A DNA stretch of 13,169 nucleotides, taken from Nitrospinota bacterium. GTDB taxonomy: Bacteria; JAUXIQ01. Positions 1 through 8,097 of the stretch are shown piece by piece. The DNA is taken from contig JAUXIQ010000016.1 in the NCBI GenBank assembly GCA_030620925.1, positions 1 through 13,169 on the forward strand, in the 5' to 3' direction. Every line of letters starts with the position of its first letter. Within the stretch, counting starts at the first letter, position 1. Position numbers and translations under genes: made by a program. Under the pieces are notes generated by a model. That model had not been told where the DNA came from and searched no databases. It saw only the letters and a list, made by a program, of their open reading frames with translations.

Positions 1-237
1 CTGCAAGGGCTGGCCAAAAAATATACTTTTATCAAAGAAGTGCGGGGTAAGGGCCTGCTCACGGGGATAGAGCTCGATTTCGAGGGGGCCGATATAGTGA
101 AGGAATGCATGGACAGGGGTTTCCTCATCAACTGCACAGTGGGGAACGTGCTGAGGTTCCTGCCTCCGCTGATAGTGGGAACTGAAGAGGTCAATCTGAT
201 GCTGGAATGTCTGGATGAAGTCCTGAAAAAATATTAG
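1..237 (+). CDS. argD: Acetylornithine aminotransferase ArgD, C-terminal fragment (5' end outside window)
   Basis: Only the last 78 codons are visible, in frame from base 1 to the TAG at 235-237. The fragment carries the signature of the C-terminal small domain of class III PLP aminotransferases of the ArgD type: VRGKGLLTGIEL, then GFLINCTVGNVLRFLPPLIV, and a closing helix ending EVLKKY. ArgD transfers the amino group from glutamate to N-acetylglutamate 5-semialdehyde in cytoplasmic arginine synthesis, and some homologues also act in lysine synthesis. The PLP lysine lies upstream and cannot be checked. argG follows 49 bp downstream on the same strand, which supports ArgD over GABA or ornithine aminotransferases of the same fold. 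The apparent GTG start at 40 is internal: the reading frame is open upstream of it and family similarity continues. Confidence 0.9.
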   Translation: MQGLAKKYTFIKEVRGKGLLTGIELDFEGADIVKECMDRGFLINCTVGNVLRFLPPLIVGTEEVNLMLECLDEVLKKY

Positions 238-286
238 GGGCGCGTCTGTCGCCTTTGGAAAAGGAGAATGAGAGAGGAAAAGCAGC

Positions 287-1492
287 GTGGACAAGAAAGT
301 TAACAAGATAGTGCTTGCCTATTCCGGAGGGCTCGACACATCGGTGATTCTCAAGTGGCTGCTGGAGGAATACGATTGCCCGGTGGTCACCTACACCGCC
401 GATCTGGGTCAGGGAGAGGATTTATCCGGGGTGGAAAGCAGAGCGTTGGAGGTGGGCGCGCAGAAATCCTACGTGCTGGACCTGCGTGAAGAGTTCATCA
501 GCGAATTCGTGTTCCCCATGTTGAGGGCCAACGCCGTCTACCAGGGATACTACCTGCTGGGTACTTCCATCGCCAGGCCGCTTATAGCCCAGAAGCAGAT
601 GGATATAGCGGCGGAGGAAAAAGCCGACGCCGTCTCCCATGGGGCAACGGGCAAAGGGAACGACCAGGTGCGATTCGAGCTCACCTATTACACCATCGAC
701 CCCTCCATAACCGTTATCGCCCCCTGGCGGGAGTGGAAACTCGACTCTAGAGAATCGCTCATGGAATACGCCGAGGCCAAAGGGCTCTGGGTGCCGGTCA
801 CCAAAGACAAACCCTACAGCATGGACCGCAACCTCTTCCACATGAGCTTCGAGGGGGGTATTCTGGAAAACCCGTGGTTGGAGCCCGACGCCGATATGTT
901 CATCCTCACCCGGTCGCCCGAAGAAGCGCCTGATAAGCCCCGATACATAGAGATAGATTATCAGGATGGAAACCCGGTGGCCGTCGACGGCCAGCTACTG
1001 ACCCCCGCACAGCTTCTCCATCATTTGAACAATGTCGGCGGCGAAAACGGCATAGGCCGCGTGGACATGGTCGAAGACAGGTTTGTGGGGATGAAATCCC
1101 GCGGCGTCTATGAGACACCGGGAGGCACCATACTCCATTTGGCCCACCGGGCCGTGGAATCGATCACCATGGACCGCGAGGTGGCCGGCATCCGCGATTC
1201 TCTCATTTCCCAATACGCACAGCTTGTTTACAATGGCTTCTGGTTTTCACCGGAGCGCCGTATGCTTCAGACCTGCATAGACGAAGCACAGAAAGGGGTC
1301 TCCGGAACGGCGCGGCTCAAACTGTATAAAGGCAACTGCACGGTAGTGGGCCGCAAATCGGACTTTACCCTCTACAGCAGCCAGTTTGCCACCTTCGAGG
1401 CGGACCAGGTCTATTCCCAGCAAGATGCGGACGGCTTCATCCGTCTTAATGCCCTGCGGCTTAAAATCCGCTCCTTGAGGGACAACCGATAG
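287..1492 (+). CDS. argG: Argininosuccinate synthase
   Basis: This 401-residue protein has the normal full length for the bacterial enzyme. It condenses citrulline and aspartate with ATP to give argininosuccinate, AMP and pyrophosphate in the cytoplasm. Visible signatures are the N-type ATP pyrophosphatase P-loop AYSGGLDTS at residues 11-19, [13 protein letters not shown] at about 92-104, [15 protein letters not shown] at 117-131 (nucleotide, citrulline and aspartate contacts), and [14 protein letters not shown] in the middle of the protein. The start is GTG at 287. A purine-rich GAGAGG sits about nine bases upstream, and the conserved strand leading to the P-loop begins only a few residues in, so no longer start is needed. 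It lies 49 bp after argD and probably shares its transcript. No frameshift or missing key residue was seen. Confidence 0.97.
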   Translation: MDKKVNKIVLAYSGGLDTSVILKWLLEEYDCPVVTYTADLGQGEDLSGVESRALEVGAQKSYVLDLREEFISEFVFPMLRANAVYQGYYLLGTSIARPLIAQKQMDIAAEEKADAVSHGATGKGNDQVRFELTYYTIDPSITVIAPWREWKLDSRESLMEYAEAKGLWVPVTKDKPYSMDRNLFHMSFEGGILENPWLEPDADMFILTRSPEEAPDKPRYIEIDYQDGNPVAVDGQLLTPAQLLHHLNNVGGENGIGRVDMVEDRFVGMKSRGVYETPGGTILHLAHRAVESITMDREVAGIRDSLISQYAQLVYNGFWFSPERRMLQTCIDEAQKGVSGTARLKLYKGNCTVVGRKSDFTLYSSQFATFEADQVYSQQDADGFIRLNALRLKIRSLRDNR

Positions 1493-1528
1493 TTGTCTTC
1501 GGGAAGAGTGAGCGAGATGCCGGAAGGG

Positions 1529-1557
1529 TTGGAATTTTTCTCTCCGGTAATTATAAT
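1529..1557 (+). promoter_or_regulatory. Predicted sigma70-type promoter overlapping the PHP gene start
   Basis: TTGGAA (1529-1534, four of six to TTGACA) is followed by a 17-base spacer and a perfect TATAAT (1552-1557). The expected transcription start, six to nine bases after the -10 box, falls at about 1563-1566. That is on or next to the second in-frame ATG (1566) and downstream of the first (1560). Confidence 0.6.
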
Positions 1558-1559
1558 TA

Positions 1560-2210
1560 ATGGCAATGGGAACCATTTTTGATCTACATCTTCATACCAC
1601 CCGCTACTCCAATTGCAGTCGGTTATCTCCTCGGGCGGCTATTAAACGGGCCGCCAAGATGGCATTGGACGGCATCGTAATAACTGAGCATGATACCCCG
1701 TGGGGAGAAAACGAGATCGAAGAACTGGCTGAAATAGCCAAGGACCGCAATCTTAAGGTTCTGGTGGGACAGGAACTGCGCGGTTACAGGGAAGACGGCT
1801 CCATACACGGCGACCTCCTCACCTTCGGCTTCCACGACAAAATCGAATACCGACCCTCCCCCCGGGAAATTATCGACACGGTTCACCAGGAGGGCGGAGT
1901 GGCCCTGGCCGCCCACCCCTTCCGAAGCGAGTTTGGTCTTGAAGACGACGTTTACAAACTGGAGCTGGACGGAATAGAAGTATTGAGCCCGCATCACCTT
2001 ATACTGGACACCATGAAAGCCGAGCGAGTGTGCGAAGAATTGAAAATAGCCGGTATCGGGGGAAGCGACGCCCATAGTAAAAGAGAAGTGGGCAAATTCC
2101 TCACCTACTTCGAGAACGAAATCAAGAGCGAAAAAGACCTGGTGGCCGAGATAAAAGCAAAGCGCTGCAAGCCGGTGAGCTACCGGGAAGCTGTGAAATT
2201 GAGGACGTAA
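1560..2210 (+). CDS. PHP-domain metal-dependent phosphoesterase
   Basis: This 216-residue protein consists essentially of one PHP domain. The metal-binding motifs are all present: DLHLHT (8-13), TEHD (42-45), QE (71-72), AAHPF (117-121) and GGSDAH (167-172). PHP proteins hydrolyse phosphoesters with two or three metal ions; small stand-alone members include 3',5'-nucleoside bisphosphate phosphatases and histidinol-phosphatase-like enzymes, but the substrate here cannot be read from sequence. The upstream frame is closed by TAA at 1554-1556, so translation starts at ATG 1560 or ATG 1566. Neither has a Shine-Dalgarno sequence. The -10 box ends three bases before ATG 1560, which favours leaderless translation from 1566 (214 residues). 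The TAA at 2208-2210 directly abuts the next gene's ATG, indicating a two-gene unit with the FAD oxidoreductase. Read-through from argG is also possible. Confidence 0.9.
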   Translation: MAMGTIFDLHLHTTRYSNCSRLSPRAAIKRAAKMALDGIVITEHDTPWGENEIEELAEIAKDRNLKVLVGQELRGYREDGSIHGDLLTFGFHDKIEYRPSPREIIDTVHQEGGVALAAHPFRSEFGLEDDVYKLELDGIEVLSPHHLILDTMKAERVCEELKIAGIGGSDAHSKREVGKFLTYFENEIKSEKDLVAEIKAKRCKPVSYREAVKLRT

Positions 2211-3641
2211 ATGGATCAAATGCCATCTTGCGATTACGATGTCATAGTGGGCGGAGCGGGGTTAGGCGGTCTTTCCGCCGCCGCCGTTCTGGTGGACCGG
2301 GGGGCCAAAGTGCTTGTGCTGGAGCAGGATAAAGCCCCCGGAGGTTGCTGCCGGACATTAGAAATCGATGGCTACCGCTTCGACATCGGCCCTTCCGCGT
2401 TCACAGGATTCGCCCCTGGAGAACCTCTCCGCGAGTTGTTTCAGAGCCTTAATGCGGAAGAGAAAATCAATGACGCAAGTTTCGCGCGTCCCCTGGGGAC
2501 AGGCCCTCAGGTGTTGACGCCCGACCATCCCGTTACCCTTTTCCCGGAGCCACTCAAGTTCAACGAAGAACTGGAGCGTGAATTCCCGAAGATCGTAAAA
2601 TATATGACCAAGCTGCATCCACTGCTCATGACCGACAGAAAAGAAAATGGCGACCCCACACGCAACCTCTGCATCTTAGGTATTCCCGCCACTATGGACC
2701 TCAAGCTGATGTGGCTAATGAAGCGCCTTCACAACCATCCTCAGGCCGGGGAATGTATGGAACTTCTCCCCCAGCTCAACTCGCCCAGCCGACCCAGGGT
2801 TAAGCTGGTGGAGATGATCAATGCATTATATTACGCGTTTAATCCATTCTATCTTTTCGCCGGCGGGTCTTCCTCACTGTCCGATTTCATCGCCGATGCC
2901 ATCAAGAAAAACGGGGGAGAAGTTAACTACGGGGCAAAGGTGGAGAGTCTGCTCAGGGACCGCGGCCGAGTAGTGGGCGTGACGGCCACCATGGAGTCGG
3001 TGCGGGAGAATATCACCGCCAGGGCCGTGCTACTCAATTGCGTACCCCGGGTCCACAACGGCGACCTGCTCAAGAAACGTGAAATAGTCCGGTCCGTGGG
3101 CAGAAAACCTCTCAGGGTAAGCCCCTTTTCGCTCCTGCTGGGAATTGATAGAAGGGCCCTGCCTGAGCCGTTAAGTCCTATAGCTGTTGCCAGACTCAAC
3201 GGTATAAACATGAAGGGGGTGGGCAGCGCGGTCTATCTCTCGCTTAGCCCGCCCTGGGACAATGGATTTGCTCCTGCCGGAGAAAGGACTCTTAAGGCCA
3301 CCCTATTCCTTAGCGGGATGGATGATCAGGAAGGAGAAACCAAGGCCCTGGCCGGGCTCACCTCGGCACTGGTTGAAGCGCTGACTGAGGTCATACCCCA
3401 CCTGCGCAATCATGTAACCTTTATGAAAGCTCTGACTCCAAAGGACTACCAGCAGCTTTGCGGCAGAGAGAAAGGCTCTCTCCTTTTGAGAAACCAGGGT
3501 CTAAGCCTCTATAGCAGGAGGCGAAACTTCGTTAAACCAGCCCGCGGTCTGCGCATGGTGGGAGCGGACAGTCAGGGCGAGCTGGGTGCCCTGGCAGCCG
3601 TGCGTTCAGGATTGAGCGCCGCCAACGACCTCATCCTTTAG
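2211..3641 (+). CDS. CrtI/phytoene-desaturase-like FAD-dependent oxidoreductase
   Basis: This 476-residue protein is close to the usual 480-510 of COG1233-type flavoproteins. The N-terminus is a Rossmann dinucleotide-binding fold: GGAGLGG (14-20), the ribose-binding acidic residue in VLVLEQD (E38), then GGCCRTLEIDGYRFDIGPS (44-62), the typical second FAD motif. The middle has FAGGSSSLSDFIADAIKKNGG (about 216-236), the usual 'minimal GG' stretch of carotenoid desaturases and related isomerases. The C-terminus ends in the FAD-closing VGADSQGELGALAAVRSGLSAA. No carotenoid, retinoid or quinone genes are nearby, so the substrate is unknown; polyene or lipid-like hydrophobic substrates are an inference from the family. 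ATG 2211 follows the PHP stop codon without a gap, and GAGG at 2201-2204 inside the PHP gene serves as ribosome binding site, implying translational coupling. The gene converges on secF with only 28 bp between them. Confidence 0.85.
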   Translation: MDQMPSCDYDVIVGGAGLGGLSAAAVLVDRGAKVLVLEQDKAPGGCCRTLEIDGYRFDIGPSAFTGFAPGEPLRELFQSLNAEEKINDASFARPLGTGPQVLTPDHPVTLFPEPLKFNEELEREFPKIVKYMTKLHPLLMTDRKENGDPTRNLCILGIPATMDLKLMWLMKRLHNHPQAGECMELLPQLNSPSRPRVKLVEMINALYYAFNPFYLFAGGSSSLSDFIADAIKKNGGEVNYGAKVESLLRDRGRVVGVTATMESVRENITARAVLLNCVPRVHNGDLLKKREIVRSVGRKPLRVSPFSLLLGIDRRALPEPLSPIAVARLNGINMKGVGSAVYLSLSPPWDNGFAPAGERTLKATLFLSGMDDQEGETKALAGLTSALVEALTEVIPHLRNHVTFMKALTPKDYQQLCGREKGSLLLRNQGLSLYSRRRNFVKPARGLRMVGADSQGELGALAAVRSGLSAANDLIL

Positions 3642-3669
3642 GCTCAAGGGGAAGAAGGATTCCTTCAAC

Positions 3670-4593
3670 CTATCTTCGTCTGGCTGCAACCAATCTCCCG
3701 CCGCTCCTCCTGGACTGCCATGCAGCGAGAATGGGGCTGGCGATGAAAATGGAAGAGTAAGTTCCGACTATCACGCCTATTGCCAGGGCGAAGGCGAAGT
3801 TATGTATGACTTCACCTCCGAATATAGTCAGCACCAGTACCACCATCAGAGTGGTAAGGGAGGTGAGGGCTGTCCTGCTCAGGGTCTCATTGATGCTGGT
3901 GTTTAACGTTTCGAAAATCGTCCCCCTCCTCCGCGCTTTGAGGTTATCCCTCACCCTGTCGAAGACCACTATGGTATCGTTGAGGGAATAGCCCACAATG
4001 GTCAGTAACGCCGCCACCACTGGAAGGGTGAATTCCTTGTCCATGATTGAGAAGACACCCACCGTTATCACAATATCATGAATCAGGGCCACTATCGCCG
4101 CCACCGCGAATCTGAACTCGAACCTCCAGGAGATATACAGAACTATGGCGCAGAGCGCTATGACAATGGACATGACGGCTTTTTGCCTCAGGTCCTTCCC
4201 CACCTTGGGGCCCACCAGTTCGGTGCGGCGCACTTCGATGGTCTGTTCGGGCAAGGTTTTCCGCAACTGTTCGGTTATTTTACGGCCCACGTCCTCCAGG
4301 CCGCCGGGAGAGGCTTCCAGCCTGACCACTATCTCGTTTTCGCTCCCGAAACGCTGAATCAGGCTGTCTCCCAGACCGATGTCCTTCAGGCCGGAGCGCA
4401 CTTCTTTAACGGTCACGGGTGTGGAGAACTTGAGCTGGACCAGAGTCCCGCCGGTAAAATCTATACCGTAGTTCGGCCCGCCTTTGGCTATGAGGGAAAT
4501 CAGCCCGGCGATGATGACCAGGGCGGATATATATAGTGCGGCTCTCCTTTTCCCCAGAAAATTTATCTGCGTCCCGGGTTTTATGAATTCCAA
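3670..4593 (-). CDS. secF: Protein translocase accessory subunit SecF
   Basis: This 307-residue membrane protein is of standard SecF length. With SecD it forms the proton-motive-force-driven complex that pulls translocated proteins through SecYEG. Visible features are transmembrane helix 1 (about 18-36), the periplasmic motif YGIDFTGGT (42-50), and a five-helix membrane block from about 137 onward. That block contains GYSLNDTIVVFDRVRDN (201-217) and NTSINETLSRTALTSLTTL (231-249), diagnostic of SecF. The C-terminal tail is short and basic (AARRR). The start is TTG at 4593-4591, eight bases after GAGGAG on the minus strand. It lies 33 bp downstream of secD and is the last gene of the yajC-ATPase-secD-secF unit. 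The stop lies 28 bp from the convergent FAD oxidoreductase gene, with no clear intrinsic terminator between them. Confidence 0.97.
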   Translation of the reverse strand: MEFIKPGTQINFLGKRRAALYISALVIIAGLISLIAKGGPNYGIDFTGGTLVQLKFSTPVTVKEVRSGLKDIGLGDSLIQRFGSENEIVVRLEASPGGLEDVGRKITEQLRKTLPEQTIEVRRTELVGPKVGKDLRQKAVMSIVIALCAIVLYISWRFEFRFAVAAIVALIHDIVITVGVFSIMDKEFTLPVVAALLTIVGYSLNDTIVVFDRVRDNLKARRRGTIFETLNTSINETLSRTALTSLTTLMVVLVLTIFGGEVIHNFAFALAIGVIVGTYSSIFIASPILAAWQSRRSGGRLVAARRR

Positions 4594-4626
4594 AGTTTTT
4601 GCTCCTCAAAAATATGCTATTATCAG

Positions 4627-6174
4627 TCAGATACTGAGTTTCTGCACCCTGGGTCTTGCCATCAGGGCGTCGAAGAGAGTCCTGGAAACGAACAACGACG
4701 AGAACAGAGTGCCCATTATCCCCAGGCTCAGCGTAACCGCGAAACCTTTCACCGGGCCGGTTCCGAACTGGAAAAGCACTACGCCCGCTATGAGGGTGGT
4801 AACGTTTGCGTCCAGTATGGTTACCAGGGCCTTGGCAAAACCGTTGTCCACGGCGGCTCTCACCGTTTTGCCCAGGCGCAGCTCCTCCCTGATGCGCTCG
4901 AAAATCAGCACGTTGGCATCAACCGCCATGCCTATGGTGAGTATTATACCTGCTATGCCGGGTAGTGTGAGGGTGGCCCCCAGGTAGGAGAGGGCGCCCA
5001 GGACGATAATGAGGTTCATGAAAAGAGTCACGTCGGCGATGAGACCGGAAAACCCGTAGTATATCACCATGAACACCACGACCAGCAGACCACCTATGAG
5101 TATGGCCTGCAATCCCTGCCGGACCGAATCCTGCCCCAGCGAGGGGCCCACTGTGCGATTCTCCAGGATGGTTACCGGGGCGGGAAGCGCACCGGAGCGC
5201 AGCGCTATGGCCAGCGTCTTCGCCTCTTCCATGGTAAAGCTACCCGTTATTTGAGCCTTTCCGCCGGTTATCGGCTCGTTAATGACAGGGACGGAGTAGA
5301 CCACATTATCAAGCACTATTGCCAGCCTGCGCCCCACGTTATCTTCGGTGATGCGCGCGAACTGGCGCGCCCCGCTACCATCAAAAGTGATGGACACGTA
5401 AGGTTGGTTGAATTGCGAGTCGATGGACACCCTGGCGTCGGTCAGCGAAGCGCCGGTGATAACCGTCCTCATCTTCAGAAGCCAGGGGCGTCTGGATATT
5501 TCCTCGCCCGTATCCGTGTTCCTGTTGATCTCATAAAGTATCTCAGAGCCCACTATCTTTTTACCCCTGAGGGCCTCGCTGATATCGTGTTCCTCATCCA
5601 AAAACTTGAATTCCAGGAGGGCCGTCTTCCCGATGAGCTCGAGTGCTCTATCGGGGTCTCTTATATCGGGCAACTGAATCAGCAGCCTGCGCTCACCCTG
5701 CTTCTGTATGGAAGGCTCGGCGACACCGAATTGGTCAATTCGGTTGCGGATGGTTTGCAGGGCTTGGTCCACCGCGATTTCCTTGATCTCTTTTATGAAT
5801 CGTTCGTCCATGGTGTAGACCAGCAGCCCCTTCTCCAGATCGGAGTTGACCAGTTGGAGCGTTGCGTAGTCTTCCATTATGTCTTCTACGTCAGCCACCG
5901 ACCTCTTTTCTCTCAACTGGATGTTTAGGTGCTGCTTATTATCGAGGCTCACGTCCTGGAATCTTATCCGTTTACTGCGCAAGGCACCCCTTATTTCAGA
6001 AACGTATCGCTCGAAGGTGCTCTCCACCGCCTTTTCCGCTTCCACCCCCAGGACCAGGTGCATGCCTCCCCGGAGGTCAAGACCCATTTTTATGTCCTTG
6101 ATGAAGTAGGAGAGGAGGGAAACGCCCACCACTACGGCAATAACTATAAGTTTGATCTCAATATTTCGTTTCAT
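4627..6174 (-). CDS. secD: Protein translocase accessory subunit SecD
   Basis: This is a complete 515-residue SecD. Transmembrane helix 1 is at about 7-25, followed by the D1 motif GLDLRGGMHLVL (31-42). The large extracytoplasmic P1 region includes RNRIDQFGVAEPSIQKQG (143-160), and TGSFTMEEAKTLAIALRSG (310-328) precedes the membrane block. Five further helices carry LTLPGIAGIILTIGMAVDAN (402-421), immediately followed by VLIFERIREE, then ILDANVTTLIAG and GPVKGFAVTLSLGI. These motifs are specific to SecD among RND-fold transporters. The length resembles non-proteobacterial SecD proteins, shorter than the 615-residue E. coli form. The ATG at 6174 has GAGGT seven bases upstream. It is separated from the ATPase gene by 71 bp containing a small hairpin with a T-run, so its level relative to the upstream genes may be reduced. 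Confidence 0.97.
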   Translation of the reverse strand: MKRNIEIKLIVIAVVVGVSLLSYFIKDIKMGLDLRGGMHLVLGVEAEKAVESTFERYVSEIRGALRSKRIRFQDVSLDNKQHLNIQLREKRSVADVEDIMEDYATLQLVNSDLEKGLLVYTMDERFIKEIKEIAVDQALQTIRNRIDQFGVAEPSIQKQGERRLLIQLPDIRDPDRALELIGKTALLEFKFLDEEHDISEALRGKKIVGSEILYEINRNTDTGEEISRRPWLLKMRTVITGASLTDARVSIDSQFNQPYVSITFDGSGARQFARITEDNVGRRLAIVLDNVVYSVPVINEPITGGKAQITGSFTMEEAKTLAIALRSGALPAPVTILENRTVGPSLGQDSVRQGLQAILIGGLLVVVFMVIYYGFSGLIADVTLFMNLIIVLGALSYLGATLTLPGIAGIILTIGMAVDANVLIFERIREELRLGKTVRAAVDNGFAKALVTILDANVTTLIAGVVLFQFGTGPVKGFAVTLSLGIMGTLFSSLFVSRTLFDALMARPRVQKLSI

Positions 6175-6205
6175 CTACCAGACCTCATCCCGGTCATGTC
6201 ACTGT

Positions 6206-6229
6206 AAAAAAATCTCGATAATCTTATCG
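6206..6229 (-). terminator. Possible weak intrinsic terminator between the ATPase gene and secD
   Basis: On the minus strand, CGATAA and TTATCG (6229-6216) form a six-base inverted repeat with a two-base centre, realistically five pairs and a four-base loop. It is followed three bases later by seven Ts (6212-6206). It begins 17 bases after the ATPase stop codon. The stem is AT-rich, so it may be leaky and only trim secDF expression. No separate secD promoter was recognised. Confidence 0.35.
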
Positions 6230-6245
6230 CTTCTGAATCGGGGTA

Positions 6246-8081
6246 TCATGATATGGATTGTTGTTTGGTCTTCAGTGTGCGCATTCTGTTGATAGCCGCG
6301 GCCAGTTCGAACGGCCGGGGCAAGGCCAGGTTACCCACCTTGGGCGGAAAAAGGACATCCAGTCCTTTCTTCTCCATTTCTTCATAGAGGATGTCTATGA
6401 CCTCTTTAAGCGTCGTCCGCCCATCCATTATCCTGCCGGCTGCGTAGCGGATGGCATCGCCGATGGCTCTGGTCTGGCTCACGTCTACGAGCTGCTCCAG
6501 GGATGAGAGGTTCACGGCGGCCCTGCCGTAGACCAGCGTATGTGTGTCTTTGGCGCTGACTTTCTGGCGCTCACGGCGCGCTTGCGGCCCTTTTCTCCCC
6601 CCGTCCTGTGATTTGTCTTCCCGAGTCTGACTACGGGTGGCGTCGAAGCTTTGAGGCAAGGGGCAGCGATGCGCCACGTCCCCGAACCGCTCTCCCCCTT
6701 CCTTAGCCCTCCGTTCCTTGAATCTTCCGGCAAGCTCTCTGGCCCCTGTGGTGACGTCCAGCGGTCGGTAGCTGTCCATCTGGATGACGGTATCCGCCAC
6801 GTCGAAGTAGTCGCCGGAGCCGCCCATGACCAGTATGGTGGAGACGCCGTGTTCGTCGTTTAATTGCCTGGCCCTGTCGATGAAGGAGGTTATGGGTTCG
6901 CTCTCTTTGGGAACCAGGGCCTGCATTCTCTGGTCTCGGATCATGAAGTTGGTGGCGGAGGTATCTTCGTCGATGAGAAGAAGCTTGCTCCCCATTTCCA
7001 GTGCTTCCATTATATTTGCCGCCTGCGAGGTGCTGCCGCTTGCGTTTTGAGTGGAGAAGCTCGAGGTGTCCTTCCCGAAGGGGAGATTGTTAATGAACGG
7101 GCTGATGTCCACCCCGCTTATGCTGCGGCCGTCTTCCGCCCTGATTTTAACCGCATCCTCCCTGGTGACGACAAATTCCCTGCCGTCTCCCGGAATATGA
7201 TTGTAAACCCCGCGCTCCAAAGCTTTCAGCAGCGTGGACTTCCCGTGAAACCCTCCGCCTACGATGATGGTTATGCCCTCTGGTATTCCCATTCCGGTAA
7301 CCAGACCGTTATTAGGAGTATCAAATTCAATTTTCAGGCTCTCCGGCGTCTGAAAAGGCACGACGCCGGTGGGTAATTCGCCGCCTGGGGATATGCCCCC
7401 GGAGTCTTCAGCCCTGAAGCCGGCGAAGGGCGCCATAGGTCGATCGTCCACCCCGCTATTCCTGGGGAGCAGCGAACCCTGAGCAGCGAAGGCGACAACT
7501 TTTTTCTCCCGCAGGTTTTCTCTTATACAGTCCTGATCCTCGGCGGTTTCCACGTGAAGAGCGATTTCGGAGGCGTTAAGGTTCTTATATAGGAGCGAGC
7601 CCTCAAAGATTCGCGGCAGTTCGCCGAAGAACATCTCCTCGGCCTCCCGGCCCAGAATCGTCCTTCCCGACGCAGGCAGCCCCATGACGAACCTCACTTC
7701 TACATACTCATCGGTCACGCAGCAGGAGCTTCTCTCCAGTATTTCCTGGCCGCAGCGGTCGATCTGGATCAGACCGCTGGTCCCTATGCCCCTGTTGCCC
7801 TTGGCTATCTTGTAAGCCGCGGAAGAGAACGAACGGGTGAGGTAATCCTGAAGGGCCGTTTTGCGAGGGCGGCTGCAGCTCAGCGTTTCCGGGAAGCATG
7901 ACTTATCCCTGGCTGTGCGCAAGCTCACACGGGATGGGGATGCGAAGGGGTCTCCCTGAGCGTGATCGATGGATAGGAGATATGCGCCGAAATCGTAAGC
8001 GCCCTGTATGTCTTTGTATGCCTTGTATCCTTTGCGGTCTATCCTTCGAAGGGAATCTCTCAAACGTTCTGCTGGAAGCAT
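6246..8081 (-). CDS. Predicted ATPase of the ABC class (PF09818 / COG3044 type)
   Basis: This 611-residue protein resembles the predicted 'ABC-class ATPase' family, whose trypanosome member MRB1590 binds RNA. The N-terminal domain has YKAYKDIQGAYDFGAYLLSI followed by DHAQGDPFASPSRVSLR (39-55). The ATPase core has the Walker A GGGFHGKST (275-283), a signature-like SGSTSQA (348-354), and Walker B KLLLIDEDTSATN (366-378). A strongly charged, probably disordered stretch at about 450-512 precedes a helical C-terminal domain containing LEQLVDVSQTRAIGDAIRYA. There are no membrane segments, so a cytoplasmic ATPase is expected. I chose ATG 8081 over the upstream in-frame TTG 8123 for two reasons: an AGGAG lies five bases before it, and the longer form would overlap yajC by 26 bases. 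It lies 16 bp downstream of yajC and 71 bp upstream of secD. Its biochemical role is not known to me. Confidence 0.88.
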   Translation of the reverse strand: MLPAERLRDSLRRIDRKGYKAYKDIQGAYDFGAYLLSIDHAQGDPFASPSRVSLRTARDKSCFPETLSCSRPRKTALQDYLTRSFSSAAYKIAKGNRGIGTSGLIQIDRCGQEILERSSCCVTDEYVEVRFVMGLPASGRTILGREAEEMFFGELPRIFEGSLLYKNLNASEIALHVETAEDQDCIRENLREKKVVAFAAQGSLLPRNSGVDDRPMAPFAGFRAEDSGGISPGGELPTGVVPFQTPESLKIEFDTPNNGLVTGMGIPEGITIIVGGGFHGKSTLLKALERGVYNHIPGDGREFVVTREDAVKIRAEDGRSISGVDISPFINNLPFGKDTSSFSTQNASGSTSQAANIMEALEMGSKLLLIDEDTSATNFMIRDQRMQALVPKESEPITSFIDRARQLNDEHGVSTILVMGGSGDYFDVADTVIQMDSYRPLDVTTGARELAGRFKERRAKEGGERFGDVAHRCPLPQSFDATRSQTREDKSQDGGRKGPQARRERQKVSAKDTHTLVYGRAAVNLSSLEQLVDVSQTRAIGDAIRYAAGRIMDGRTTLKEVIDILYEEMEKKGLDVLFPPKVGNLALPRPFELAAAINRMRTLKTKQQSIS

Positions 8082-8086
8082 GTATG

Positions 8087-8091
8087 CTCCT
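8087..8091 (-). promoter_or_regulatory. Ribosome binding site deciding the ATPase start
   Basis: On the minus strand AGGAG lies five bases before ATG 8081, inside the gap between yajC and the ATPase gene. No comparable site precedes the alternative TTG at 8123. Confidence 0.75.
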
Positions 8092-8097
8092 GAACCC

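Noticed and set aside
3654-3666. GAAGGA-T-TCCTTC inverted repeat between the convergent FAD oxidoreductase and secF genes, considered as a bidirectional terminator
   Set aside because: The stem is six pairs with a one-base centre and no T-run on either strand, too weak to call.
5251-5928. A 225-codon open frame on the plus strand
   Set aside because: It is antisense to secD, whose motifs are unmistakable. It has no good ribosome binding site and reads as a shadow of SecD's codons.
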